The notes beneath the pieces were generated by a model, which was not told the DNA's origin, made no database searches, and saw nothing but the letters and a program-made list of their open reading frames with translations. A DNA stretch of 64,000 bases from Hydrogenophilales bacterium (GTDB lineage: Bacteria > Pseudomonadota > Gammaproteobacteria > Burkholderiales > Thiobacillaceae): contig JAHFRD010000011.1 of NCBI GenBank assembly GCA_023258975.1, positions 1-64,000 on the forward strand. The letters are read 5' to 3'. Position numbers and translations under genes: made by a program. Each line of letters opens with the position of its first letter. Positions within the stretch are counted from its first letter, which is position 1. Shown here piece by piece: positions 39,503-47,837 of this stretch.

Positions 39503-40402
39503 TCAGACTTTGCCATTGTAGTTGGACGGCGGCAGGGTGCCGAGGCCGACCGCCGGCACAAACCAGCGCCGCTCGCCATCTTCGATCAGCCGCAACGGGT
39601 GGCCGTACAGCCGGGACAGTCTGGCCGCGTCCAGCACCGCCGCGCTGTCGCCCAGTTCGTGCTCGCCCTCGCCGTACAGCAACAGCGCTCGGTCGCTGAA
39701 GTGCGCCGCCAGGTTGATGTCGTGCAGCACCATCACCAGCGCGGCGGCCTCTTCTCGAACGCGGCGGCTGACCAGTTCCAGTACGGCGATCTGGTGGTTG
39801 AGGTCGAGATGTGCCAGGGGTTCGTCGAGCAGATACACCCTGGGTTGCTGCGCCAGCAGCGTGGCCAGCGCCACGCGCTGGCGTTCGCCACCGGAGAGGG
39901 TGTGAATCGAGCGCGCGGCGAGTGAACGACCCCCACGCTCACTGCGTTCGCTGCCCCCCGAGGGGGCGCCATGACTGCCTTGGGACGGCCCGGCGGCAGC
40001 CAGGTCGCCCAGCCCCACCGCCGCCAGGGCTTCGCGCGCGATCTGTTCATCCGCCGCGCTTTCCCAGTCCCAACGGGAAAGATGCGGGTGCCGCCCGATC
40101 AGCACGGTTTCCAGCACACTGGCGGCAAAAGCGTCGCCCTGGTGCTGCGGCAACAACCCGCGCAGCCGCGCCGCACCGCGCGGGCCGAGGGCGGCGTAGG
40201 TCTGGCCGGCGAGCAGGATTTCGCCGGAGTCGGGGGCGCGCAGCCCGGCCAGGGTGTGCAGCAGAGTGGTCTTGCCGACGCCGTTGCGGCCGAGGAGGAC
40301 GAGGCGCTCGCCGGGGTGGAGGGTGAGGTTCAGATCGCGCGCGACCGCTTTGCCGGCGATGGAGACGGCGAGGTCGTGGGTGGCGAGCAGGGGCGAATTC
40401 AT
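39503..40402 (-). CDS. btuD: Cobalamin ABC transporter ATPase, with in-frame 40-nt repeat
   Basis: The 299-residue ATPase has Walker A GRNGVGKTTL near residue 39, signature LSGGERQRV near 168, Walker B VYLLDEPLAHLD near 187 and the switch histidine in MVLHDINLA. Residues 145-158 (GAPSGGSERSERGG) are encoded by the 40-nt repeat shared with btuF and lie just before the signature motif, in the helical domain. The start is set at 40402; the long upstream frame only reads through a REP-B element. Confidence 0.9.
   Translation of the reverse strand: MNSPLLATHDLAVSIAGKAVARDLNLTLHPGERLVLLGRNGVGKTTLLHTLAGLRAPDSGEILLAGQTYAALGPRGAARLRGLLPQHQGDAFAASVLETVLIGRHPHLSRWDWESAADEQIAREALAAVGLGDLAAAGPSQGSHGAPSGGSERSERGGRSLAARSIHTLSGGERQRVALATLLAQQPRVYLLDEPLAHLDLNHQIAVLELVSRRVREEAAALVMVLHDINLAAHFSDRALLLYGEGEHELGDSAAVLDAARLSRLYGHPLRLIEDGERRWFVPAVGLGTLPPSNYNGKV
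39930..39969. repeat. 40-nt repeat, copy 2, inside btuD
   Basis: Reverse-strand copy of 38626-38665, identical over 40 nt but translated in a different frame (APSGGSERSERGG). The two copies lie 1.3 kb apart. Confidence 0.93.
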
Positions 40403-40427
40403 TTCGGAGCGCCTGGTCAAGCGTGAG

Positions 40428-40545
40428 GTAGGAGCGGGCTTGCCCGCGATAAACGCCACGATAAGCACCACGATAAGCACCACGATAAGCACCACGATAA
40501 GCACCACGATAAGCACCGCGATTTCGCGGGCAAGCCCGCTCCTAC
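40428..40545. repeat. REP-B pair with five tandem 12-bp units between its arms
   Basis: REP-B arms at 40428-40450 and about 40522-40545 enclose five perfect copies of CCACGATAAGCA (40456-40515). It lies between btuC and btuD and lengthens their spacing. The expanded 12-mers look like repeated copies of the spacer of an ordinary REP-B pair. Confidence 0.95.
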
Positions 40546-40553
40546 GTTCGGGC

Positions 40554-41555
40554 TCATGCCTGCTCCCCCCTCGGCGCCCGCGCCAGCAGGAACAGGAACG
40601 CCGGCACGCCGATGAGCGCGGTAAGCACACCCACCGGCAGTTGTTGCGGGGCGATGACCGAGCGCGCCAGAGTATCGGCCAGGGTGAGCAGGGCGCCGCC
40701 CGCGAGCGCCGCCGCCGGCAACAGCAGGCGCTGATCGTTGCCCAGGGCGAGGCGCACCAGATGCGGCACCACCAGTCCGATGAAGCCGACGCTGCCCACC
40801 GTGGTGACGGCGGCGGCGGTGAGCAGCGAGGCGAGGAAATACAACACCAGGCGCAGGCGCGCCACGTCGGCGCCGAGGGTGGCGGCGAGCAGGGGGCCCT
40901 TGCCAAGCAGGTTGAGTTCACGCGCGAAATACAGGGCGGCGGACAAGCCCAGCGCCAGGGTCAGCAGCGCCGGCCACGGGTCGCCGGCCTGGGAAGCATC
41001 GCCCATCAGCCAGAACAACATGCCGCGCAACTGGTGATCCGGCGCCAGCGAAAGCATCAGGGCCACCGCCGCGCCGCAGCCGGCGGCGACGATGACGCCG
41101 GTGAGCAGCAGCCGCGTCTGCGTCCAACTGCCATCCCCTCTGGATAAACCGAATACCAGTCCCATCGCGGCCAGCGCCCCGGTGAAGGCGGCGGCTTCCA
41201 GGCCGAAGTGGGCGCCGACGCCCAGCATCATCGCCGCCAGCGCCCCCACCGCCGCGCCCCCGGAAATACCCAGCACGTAGGGGTCGGCGAGCGGATTGCG
41301 CAGCAACACCTGCATCAGCGCCCCGGCCAGGGCGAGCAGGCCGCCTGCGGCTGCGGCCGCCAGCGCGCGCGGCAGGCGCAGGCCATGCACGATTTCAGCC
41401 GCCAGGCCTTCGCCACGCCCGAACAACGCCGCCCACACCTCGCCCGCGTCCAGCGTCACGCTGCCGACAACCAGCGCCAGCAATATGCTGGACAGCGCCG
41501 CGAGGGCGAGCAGGACGAGGGCGAAAAAAGCGCGGGAACGGTTCATGGTGATCAT
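40554..41555 (-). CDS. btuC: Cobalamin ABC transporter permease
   Basis: The 333-residue FecCD/BtuC-family permease has about ten predicted membrane helices. LRLPRALAAAAAGGLLALAG near residue 60, LRNPLADPYVLGISGGA near 87 and the coupling-region GFIGLVVPHLVRLALG near 250 are characteristic. The start at 41555 is chosen because its ATG overlaps the bluB stop (TGATG). Cobalamin specificity is inferred from the neighbours. Confidence 0.9.
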   Translation of the reverse strand: MITMNRSRAFFALVLLALAALSSILLALVVGSVTLDAGEVWAALFGRGEGLAAEIVHGLRLPRALAAAAAGGLLALAGALMQVLLRNPLADPYVLGISGGAAVGALAAMMLGVGAHFGLEAAAFTGALAAMGLVFGLSRGDGSWTQTRLLLTGVIVAAGCGAAVALMLSLAPDHQLRGMLFWLMGDASQAGDPWPALLTLALGLSAALYFARELNLLGKGPLLAATLGADVARLRLVLYFLASLLTAAAVTTVGSVGFIGLVVPHLVRLALGNDQRLLLPAAALAGGALLTLADTLARSVIAPQQLPVGVLTALIGVPAFLFLLARAPRGEQA

Positions 41556-42229
41556 CAATAAGCCGTCGGCGTTCCGCCCGCGCCATCCGGCCAGCGGTTC
41601 TCGAACAGGATTTCAGCCAGCGGCAGGCGCGCGCCCCAGCCCGCGTCCTCGAACATGGGGCGCGGGTAGAAGGCGGGCACCGGGCCGACGCAAAGCAGCG
41701 CGACGGTTCGCGCGCCTTCCGGCAGCTTGAGCAGATGGCCCAATGCGGCGGGATCAAAGAAGGAGACCCAGCCCAGCCCGATGCCTTCCGCGCGGGCGGC
41801 CAGCCACATGTTCTGGATGGCGCAGCCCACCGAGGCCAGATCCATGTCCGGCAGGGTGCGGCGGCCGATCAGGTGTTTCTCCCGTTGCGGCATCAGCGCC
41901 ACCGCGAGCAATTCGGCGCATTCCCGGATGCCCTCGATCTTGACCCGGAGAAACGCCTCGTTGCGCGATGGCAGCGCCGCCGCCGTGGCGAGGCGCTCCT
42001 CCTCCACCAGGCCGTGGATGCGCTCACGCAGGGCGGGGTCGGTGATGCGGAGGAAGCGCCAGGGCTGCATGTAGCCGACGGAAGGCGCTCGATGCGCGGC
42101 CTCGATCAGACGTTCGAGCTGGCCGGTTGGCAGGGGGCCGGGCAGGAAGTGGCGCATGTCGCGCCGCTCGGCGATGGCGCGGTAGACGGCGGCGATTTCA
42201 TCCGGGGGGTAGGCGTGTGAGTGGCTCAT
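41555..42229 (-). CDS. bluB: 5,6-dimethylbenzimidazole synthase
   Basis: The 224-residue nitroreductase-fold enzyme fragments reduced FMN to dimethylbenzimidazole, the lower ligand of B12. RRDMRHFLPGPL near residue 23, RAPSVGYMQPWRFL near 48 and GLGWVSFFDP near 158 match BluB. Its ATG overlaps the cobB stop. Its presence implies that the cell makes true cobalamin aerobically. Confidence 0.93.
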   Translation of the reverse strand: MSHSHAYPPDEIAAVYRAIAERRDMRHFLPGPLPTGQLERLIEAAHRAPSVGYMQPWRFLRITDPALRERIHGLVEEERLATAAALPSRNEAFLRVKIEGIRECAELLAVALMPQREKHLIGRRTLPDMDLASVGCAIQNMWLAARAEGIGLGWVSFFDPAALGHLLKLPEGARTVALLCVGPVPAFYPRPMFEDAGWGARLPLAEILFENRWPDGAGGTPTAY

Positions 42230-43515
42230 GGCAGGAACAGGCGCGCGGCGGCCTCCGGGTTGGACGGGAAATGGAAATGCATATAACTGGCGGTGAGCCG
42301 GCCCAGGCGATACACCGCCTCGCCCGCGCCGCCATTGGGGTTGTCGGCGCGCGCCAGCGGCGGCAGGTCGGTTTCCAGGCGGGAATGGTGGAAGGTGTGG
42401 CCGCGCAAACGGCCTTCCGGGAGTGCGATGTCTTGCAGTCCCAGCCCGGCCAGGCGTTTTTGCATGACGGCGTGGGCGGGCAGCAGGCCGACCATGTTCG
42501 CCTGTTCGCCCTGGGTGTTGGTGATGGATTCGGCCAGATACAACATGCCGCCGCATTCGGCCAATAGGGGTTTGCCCGCCGCCTGGTGTTCGCGTAGCGC
42601 GGTGGGCAGGGCGGTGTTGGTGGCCAGGGCTTGCAGGTGCAGTTCCGGGTAGCCGCCAGGCAACCAGACGGCGTCGCAGATTGGCAGGGTGTCGCCGGCC
42701 AGCGGCGAGAAAAACACGAGTTCCGCGCCCAGCGCGGCGAGCAGGTCGAGATTGGCGGGGTAGAGAAAGGAAAACGCGGCATCGCGGGCGAGGGCGATGC
42801 GCTTTCCTTGCAGCGCGCGCGGCACCAGCACGGCATCCGGCGCAGCGAAGACGACCGGCTCGGGCAGGCGGCAGGCTTCCGGCGGCAAGGCGTCGGCGGC
42901 ATGTTGGATGCGCGCCTCCAGATCGGCCACTTCGGCCGCCTGCACCAGGCCCAGATGGCGTTCCGGCAGGGCCTGGGCGGCATCGCGCGGTAGCGCGCCA
43001 TACCAGGCGATCTCCGGCGGCAGGCTGGCTTTCAGCATGTCGGCATGGCGCGCGCCGCCGACCCGGTTGGCCAGCACGCCGGCGAGCCGCACCTCCGCCC
43101 GGTAAGTCGCCAGCCCATGCGCGACGGCACCGAAGGTTTGCGCCATCGCCGAGGCGTCGATCACCGCGAGAACGGGAATGCCGAACAGCGCGGCGAGATC
43201 GGCGCTGGAGGGCGTGCCGTCGAACAGGCCCATGACGCCTTCGATCAGGATCAGGTCGGCCTCTCCGGCCGCGTCGAACAGCAGTTGGCGGCTATGCGTC
43301 TCGCCACCCATGAACAGGTCGAGCTGATAAACGGGATGTCCGCAGGCGCGTTCCAGAATCATCGGGTCGAGAAAATCCGGCCCGGTCTTGAATACGCGCA
43401 CGCGCCTGCCCAATTCCCGGTGCCGCCACGCCAGCGCCGCAGTGACGGTGGTTTTGCCCTGGCCGGAGGCGGGAGCGGCAACCAGCAGCGCGGGGCAATG
43501 CCGGGCGGCGCTCAC
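42226..43515 (-). CDS. cobB: Cobyrinate a,c-diamide synthase
   Basis: The 429-residue ATP- and glutamine-dependent amidase has an N-terminal P-loop (VAAPASGQGKTTVTAALAW), GVMGLFDG near residue 95 and the C-terminal amidotransferase nucleophile ECGGMLYLAE near 325. It starts with GTG at 43515, overlapping the cobO stop (GTGA); the longer upstream frame is only the antisense of cobO. Confidence 0.92.
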   Translation of the reverse strand: MSAARHCPALLVAAPASGQGKTTVTAALAWRHRELGRRVRVFKTGPDFLDPMILERACGHPVYQLDLFMGGETHSRQLLFDAAGEADLILIEGVMGLFDGTPSSADLAALFGIPVLAVIDASAMAQTFGAVAHGLATYRAEVRLAGVLANRVGGARHADMLKASLPPEIAWYGALPRDAAQALPERHLGLVQAAEVADLEARIQHAADALPPEACRLPEPVVFAAPDAVLVPRALQGKRIALARDAAFSFLYPANLDLLAALGAELVFFSPLAGDTLPICDAVWLPGGYPELHLQALATNTALPTALREHQAAGKPLLAECGGMLYLAESITNTQGEQANMVGLLPAHAVMQKRLAGLGLQDIALPEGRLRGHTFHHSRLETDLPPLARADNPNGGAGEAVYRLGRLTASYMHFHFPSNPEAAARLFLP

Positions 43516-44111
43516 AAGTCCACCCCCGCCTGCGCCTTCACTCCGGCGCGCCAGGCGTGCTTGACGTCGGCGATCTCGCTTACCGTGTCGGCGGCGTCGC
43601 GCAAGGCTTGCGCGGCGGCGCGGCCGGTGACGACGACATGCTGCATGGGTGGCCGCGCGGTGAGGTCGGCCAGCACGGTTTCTGTATCCAGCCAGCCGTA
43701 ACTGAGCAGGTAGGTGAGCTCGTCCAGCACCACGAGCTGGATGCCGGGATCGCGCAGCATGCGCCGCGCCACCTCCCAGCCCTGTTTCGCGGTGGCGATG
43801 TCGCGTTCCAGGTTTTGCGTGTCCCAGGTAAAGCCTTCGCCCAGGACATGCCATTCGACGCCGGGTTGTTGGCTGAAAAAGGCTTCCTCGCCGGTATCGG
43901 TACGCGCCTTGATGAACTGCGCCACGCCCACTTTCATGCCGTGGCCGAGGGCGCGCGCGACCATGCCGAAGGCGGAGGAGGACTTGCCCTTGCCGTTGCC
44001 GGTAAGCACCAGGAGCAGGCCTTTCTCCTGGTCGGCACGCGCGATGGCGGCGTCGATCACTTCCTTCTTTTTCGCCATGCGGGTGGCGTGGCGGGTGGAT
44101 TGGTCGGTCAT
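43512..44111 (-). CDS. cobO: Corrinoid adenosyltransferase (CobA/CobO type)
   Basis: The 199-residue enzyme adds the adenosyl ligand to corrinoids. The P-loop LTGNGKGKSSSAFG near residue 42, VAQFIKAR near 66, and LVVLDELTYLLSYGWLD near 120 identify the CobO/CobA/BtuR family. The start at 44111 has GAGGGA upstream. It is the first gene of the cobO-cobB-bluB-btuC-btuD block. Confidence 0.94.
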   Translation of the reverse strand: MTDQSTRHATRMAKKKEVIDAAIARADQEKGLLLVLTGNGKGKSSSAFGMVARALGHGMKVGVAQFIKARTDTGEEAFFSQQPGVEWHVLGEGFTWDTQNLERDIATAKQGWEVARRMLRDPGIQLVVLDELTYLLSYGWLDTETVLADLTARPPMQHVVVTGRAAAQALRDAADTVSEIADVKHAWRAGVKAQAGVDL

Positions 44112-44125
44112 TGGAGTTCCCTCTC

Positions 44126-44150
44126 GTAGGGTGCGCATGGCGCACCCTAC
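44126..44150. repeat. Palindrome between btuB and cobO
   Basis: Perfect 11-bp arms GTAGGGTGCGC / GCGCACCCTAC with a 3-base loop lie between the btuB end and the cobO start. Similar half-sites occur at about 9827 and 23444. Possibly an attenuating hairpin; there is no T-run. Confidence 0.85.
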
Positions 44151-44154
44151 CGGA

Positions 44155-46074
44155 TCAGAAGGCGGCTTTCATGCCCAGCCGCCAGTTACGGGTGAAATTG
44201 ACCGGGTAGATGGCGTCGTTTTGTATCCACAAGCCGTTTTTGTGCGCGAACAGATTTTCCACGCTGGCGAACCATTCGACCTTGTCGCGGCGGTAGCGGT
44301 AGGCGACATCGGTGGACTGGTATGCGGCCTGCTTCTGGCTGAGGGTGTTGGCGAAATCATCGGCGGCGTAGGCACTTCCGCGCCAGGTGTGGCTGAGATT
44401 CACCCTGGATGCTGGACTCAACTGGTAAGCGAGGCCCAGAGTGGCGCCATGCCGTGGCACACCCGGCAGATTCTTGCCGTTGTAGGCGCCGGCGCCTTCG
44501 TTCTCCTGGTCGATGAGGGCGCGGGTGTAGGTGTAGTTCAGGTTGACGGAGAAAGGCTCGTTGACGCGCCAGGTGTCTTGCAGCTCCAGGCCGTATTTAT
44601 GGGTCTTGTCGAGGTTGGTGTTTCTGCTGGGAAGCGGCCAGGTCTGTTTGTAGTAGTAAATCTCGTTGTCCAGGTTCGTGTGGAAGAGTGAGATTTTCAG
44701 CCGGTTGGAAGGCGTGACATGGTTGAGGCCAAGATTGAGCGTGCGGCTGATGGCCGGCTCGATGAAGCTGTTGAAGGTGCCGCCCCAGTTGAAGAAGCGG
44801 TCGATATCCGGTGCCTGGAAGGCGCGGTTGTAGTTGGCGAACAGGCTCAGGCGCTCATCAATGCGATGGTTCATGCCGATGTCCCAGGCGTTGAGATCGT
44901 GATTCGCCTTGAGCGTGGCGCCGGTATTGGGGGCGTAGGTGTATTCGACGTTCTCGGCGCGCGCACCGACGGACAGCGTGGTGGCGCCGAAGCGGTACTG
45001 GCCCTGTGCGTACCTGCCCGTGTTGTCCTTGCTGGTGCGGTTGGTGGAACCGATGCGCGTACCGCTGAAGGTTTGCGCGCCCATCGTGAGATCGAAATCG
45101 CGGCCCCGGTATTGCAAGGCCAGATCGTCGGCGCGGTAGTCGTAATTCGACGCGCCCCACCCATTCAGATACTCGGACAACTTGTCTTCCTGGCTGTGGC
45201 TGGCGAGGAGGCTCCAGTTCCGGTCGAGATCCAGCCCGGCATGAACGCGCCACAAATCGGATTCAAAAACCTGTGGCGTATAGGTATTGCCGCTGTTCTG
45301 CGCGGGGTTGGCGTTGAACTCGGCCTGGGTGAGCGCGCCGATGTAGCGGGTGTTGATCCGGGTGCTGGCCAGGTCGAGACCCAGATTCAGACGTTCCATC
45401 GGGTGTAGTTCCAGGCCGCCGCGCCAGGTACGGTTGCTGGAGGCATCCTTGTGGCCGGTGATGTCGGCATCACCGTGGCCATCCGTATGGGTGGTGTCTG
45501 CGCTGAGGCTGAGGCTGACTTTTTCGTTCTTCAGGCCGGCCGTGACCGTGGCGTTGCGTTCACCGGAATTTCCCAGCGCGGCCTGAACGGATACGCCGCT
45601 ATGGGCGCGCGTGATGATCTGGATGGAGCCGGCGGTGGCCCCGTCGCCGAATAGTACCGAGCCGCTGCCCTTGGTGATTTCGATGCGTTCGATGTCGCCC
45701 AGGGGGATCGAACCGATGAGCTGGCCGACCATGTCGATGTTGTTCATGCGCCGCCCATCCACGGTAACGACGATGTTCTGGTAGCCGTCGCCGATGCCGT
45801 AGCCGCGCATGTCGAGCTTGGGCGTGAATTTGTTGCCGTAGCTGGGCAGCACCTGAACGGAGCTGTATTGCGCCAGATAGTCATACAGCGTGGCGGCGCC
45901 GGATTGCTCGATCCTGCGCCGGGTGTGAACCTCGGAGGCGTAGGGCGCGACGACATCCGCTGTCGGAATCCGCGTGGCCGTGACCACGATTTCGTCGAGA
46001 GTGGGGACTTCCTGCGCCTGGACAGGCAGGGTGAACAGGCCGGCAATGAGCGCGGCCAGAGGGGTGCGTTGCAT
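44155..46074 (-). CDS. btuB: TonB-dependent cobalamin receptor
   Basis: The 639-residue outer-membrane protein has a signal peptide (MQRTPLAALIAGLFTLPVQA), a TonB box region TLDEIVVTATR directly after it, a plug domain (VTVDGRRMNNIDMVGQLIG, then IERIEITKGSGSVLFG) and a beta-barrel ending in NFTRNWRLGMKAAF with the terminal Phe. Specificity for cobalamin is inferred from the riboswitch in its leader and the downstream cobalamin genes. Confidence 0.93.
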   Translation of the reverse strand: MQRTPLAALIAGLFTLPVQAQEVPTLDEIVVTATRIPTADVVAPYASEVHTRRRIEQSGAATLYDYLAQYSSVQVLPSYGNKFTPKLDMRGYGIGDGYQNIVVTVDGRRMNNIDMVGQLIGSIPLGDIERIEITKGSGSVLFGDGATAGSIQIITRAHSGVSVQAALGNSGERNATVTAGLKNEKVSLSLSADTTHTDGHGDADITGHKDASSNRTWRGGLELHPMERLNLGLDLASTRINTRYIGALTQAEFNANPAQNSGNTYTPQVFESDLWRVHAGLDLDRNWSLLASHSQEDKLSEYLNGWGASNYDYRADDLALQYRGRDFDLTMGAQTFSGTRIGSTNRTSKDNTGRYAQGQYRFGATTLSVGARAENVEYTYAPNTGATLKANHDLNAWDIGMNHRIDERLSLFANYNRAFQAPDIDRFFNWGGTFNSFIEPAISRTLNLGLNHVTPSNRLKISLFHTNLDNEIYYYKQTWPLPSRNTNLDKTHKYGLELQDTWRVNEPFSVNLNYTYTRALIDQENEGAGAYNGKNLPGVPRHGATLGLAYQLSPASRVNLSHTWRGSAYAADDFANTLSQKQAAYQSTDVAYRYRRDKVEWFASVENLFAHKNGLWIQNDAIYPVNFTRNWRLGMKAAF

Positions 46075-46125
46075 GGAGAAACTTCCTTTTTCGTTCCCGG
46101 CGTCCCCGCCGGAAAAAGCAAAAAA

Positions 46126-46245
46126 CGCGGGCCGAAAAAGGCTGTGGGGTGAGTTGGAATGTGTGCGATGGATTCGCCGCTGCTCCCTCACCCCGGCCCT
46201 CTCCCTGGGGGAGAGGGGGGGAAGTGCCGCCCGCCGCGGCCCGCG
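46126..46245 (-). promoter_or_regulatory. Possible expression platform of the btuB riboswitch
   Basis: After the aptamer the minus strand reads CGCGGGCC (46238-46245). About 110 nt later it reads GGCCCGCG directly followed by six T (46126-46133 and below). Pairing would make a terminator stem closing over an inserted hairpin repeat (46185-46217). The mechanism is inferred. Confidence 0.35.
46185..46217. repeat. CCCTCACCCC / CCCTCTCCC hairpin repeat in the btuB leader
   Basis: CCCTCACCCCGGCCCTCTCC followed by a 3-base loop and GGGAGAGGG. Its 9-bp arms form a strong hairpin inside the btuB 5' leader. Sequences of this kind are common dispersed repeats in proteobacterial genomes. Confidence 0.75.
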
Positions 46246-46249
46246 TACC

Positions 46250-46400
46250 TTGCTTCGGGCCGGTCTCCGGGCTCGCGCTTGAAGTGTTCCGCCTTCCCGT
46301 CGCGTGGACAGTGGCTGTTGGAAAACCGTTGAGCGCTTACCGTTGCGGGGGCAGCACAGGTCTTTCACCTGTTTCCCGTTTCACTCACCTTGCGGCGAGC
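46250..46400 (-). promoter_or_regulatory. Cobalamin riboswitch in the btuB leader
   Basis: The minus strand carries the conserved elements in order: GGGAAACAGGTGAAAG, the B12 box core GCTGCCCCCGCAACGGTAAG, AGCCACTGT, GGGAAGGC, and the 3' element GAGCCCGGAGACCGGCC. This is a complete class-I cobalamin aptamer. It lies about 180 nt upstream of the btuB start and should repress btuB when adenosylcobalamin is abundant. Confidence 0.93.
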
Positions 46401-46480
46401 ACCAGAAGCGGGCGGCAGTCTAGGGGAGGATGCGGGTAAATGCCATCCCTCCGAGGAGGTAAGCTCGGTTGACCGTGCTT

Positions 46481-46546
46481 GTAGGAGCGGGCTTGCCCGC
46501 GAAATCGCGGTGGTTGGAGGGTTATCGCGGGCAAGCCCGCTCCTAC
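46481..46546. repeat. REP-B inverted pair downstream of the CNP1-like gene
   Basis: Arms with GAGCGGGCTTGCCCGC in opposite orientation, about 20 bp apart, lie between the CNP1-like stop and the btuB riboswitch. Confidence 0.9.
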
Positions 46547-46555
46547 GGGCCGAGG

Positions 46556-47104
46556 TCAATTCTGTTGGTAGAAACCGCCGGTTTTCAGGTTGTGCTGGAT
46601 GGCAGGGAGCTTGACCGCGCCTTCCACGGTGCAGAAGTAGTGATAGAACAGTTCGCGGCGGAAGTCGTTGAGGCTGCGGCCCTGGATCGGTTCCCATTTG
46701 GCGTAACGGTTGCGCGACCATTCGCCGTCCTTGTCATGGGCGCGGCCGAAGGCGTAGATCTTGCGCTCGCCGCTGGTGCAACGCATGCCTTCAAAGCTGA
46801 CGGTTTCGGCGCCGGAGGGGCTTTGCACCACCATGACGTAGCGCACCACGCCGTCTTCGCTGGCGGTGACCGAGGCGTAGTCGACGAAGAACTGGTTGCT
46901 GGAACGCGCGCCGAGGGGGATGGGGATGAAGTTTTCCGCTTTGGGGTAGGGCGGTAGCTGGTGTTGCAGTTCCTGCCATTTGGCGTTGTCGTCGAAAGCG
47001 TATTCAAATTGATCCCATTTGTTGCTTTCGCCCCAGACCAGAGGATCGGCGGCGTGGGCGGCGACGGTGAGGAGGGCGAAAAGCAGGGTATAGAGGTGGC
47101 GCAT
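46556..47104 (-). CDS. CNP1-like family exported protein
   Basis: The 182-residue protein has a signal peptide (MRHLYTLLFALLTVAAHA, then AD). The mature part contains PPYPKAENFIPIPLG, DYASVTASEDGVVRYVMVVQ and YHYFCTVEGAV, a pattern of the CNP1-like domain found in betaproteobacteria and Neisseria. It is probably periplasmic; the function is unknown. Codon usage resembles its neighbours. It follows the ferritin/DUF3501 operon across a REP-C element. Confidence 0.75.
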   Translation of the reverse strand: MRHLYTLLFALLTVAAHAADPLVWGESNKWDQFEYAFDDNAKWQELQHQLPPYPKAENFIPIPLGARSSNQFFVDYASVTASEDGVVRYVMVVQSPSGAETVSFEGMRCTSGERKIYAFGRAHDKDGEWSRNRYAKWEPIQGRSLNDFRRELFYHYFCTVEGAVKLPAIQHNLKTGGFYQQN

Positions 47105-47154
47105 GGCGGGCTCCGGAACGAGGGCCGCATGATAACGCGGCCCCGTCCCGTGTC

Positions 47155-47239
47155 GTAGGAGGCCCGCTCGCGGCGGTTGCGGGAACGCTATCGGGGAACT
47201 TCGTGGGGGCGTTATTCGGCCCGCGAGCGGGCCTCCCAC
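47155..47239. repeat. REP-C inverted pair overlapping the 3' end of the DUF3501 gene
   Basis: GTAGGAGGCCCGCTCGCGG and its inverse CCGCGAGCGGGCCTCCCAC are separated by about 45 bp. The right arm encodes the last residues of the DUF3501 protein (SWEARSRAE), and the stop codon lies inside the pair. Confidence 0.88.
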
Positions 47240-47820
47240 GACAGATCGGCGGCCAGGGCGGCGCGCAGGGCGTCCGGCAGGGGGGAGAGGTGGACGTTCA
47301 GATTGGGGTGGTCGATACCGGCGGCGATGGCGGCGCCGTTCTTCGCCGCCGCAACCATCTCCGGCGTCAATTCAAAACGCATGAAGTGAACCGACGCGGT
47401 CTTGTCGTCGCTGGAACGGTCGAGGTCTTCGTTGGTGATGGGGTGAACCGCGTCGAAGCCTTCCACCCGCATCCAGATGGCGTTTTCGACACCGACCAGT
47501 TTCGCCAGAGCGTCGCGCCGCTCGGTTTCGTCGGCGTATTCGACCATGAAGGTGGCTTTCCAATTGTGGCCGTCGGGAATCAGCGGGTTATAGACGTCGA
47601 GTTCCTCCTGGATGCCCTTGGCCTCGAAGATGCGTTCGATGCGCAGCATTTCCTGAATCTGGTATTGCATGGTGAGCGCGTCCTCGAAATACAAGGCCGC
47701 GTGTTCGCCCAGCGGCACGCGGCGATTCTTCTTGTGGACGATCACTCTGGCGCGGAAGGCCGGGCGGATTTCCGCGTACTTTTCCAGGCTGTAGAGGTCT
47801 TCCCGGGTCAGGTGGGTCAT
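47212..47820 (-). CDS. DUF3501 family protein
   Basis: The 202-residue protein begins MTHLTREDLYSLEKYAEIRP, typical of DUF3501, with FRARVIVHKKNRRVPLGEH and LYFEDALTMQYQIQEMLRIE following. The function is unknown; the family is repeatedly found beside rubrerythrin and CCG-domain Fe-S proteins, which fits iron or peroxide metabolism. It lies 17 bp after the ferritin-like gene. The extreme C-terminus is derived from a REP-C repeat. Confidence 0.85.
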   Translation of the reverse strand: MTHLTREDLYSLEKYAEIRPAFRARVIVHKKNRRVPLGEHAALYFEDALTMQYQIQEMLRIERIFEAKGIQEELDVYNPLIPDGHNWKATFMVEYADETERRDALAKLVGVENAIWMRVEGFDAVHPITNEDLDRSSDDKTASVHFMRFELTPEMVAAAKNGAAIAAGIDHPNLNVHLSPLPDALRAALAADLSWEARSRAE

Positions 47821-47837
47821 GGGGCGAGTCCGTCGGG

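Noticed and set aside
40456-40515. Five regularly spaced repeats as a CRISPR array
   Set aside because: Units are 12 bp, directly adjacent without unique spacers, and lie between REP arms; no cas genes are present.
42226-44145. A 639-residue cobB-cobO fused protein
   Set aside because: The upstream part of this frame is the wrong-frame translation of cobO; cobO itself is intact in its own frame.
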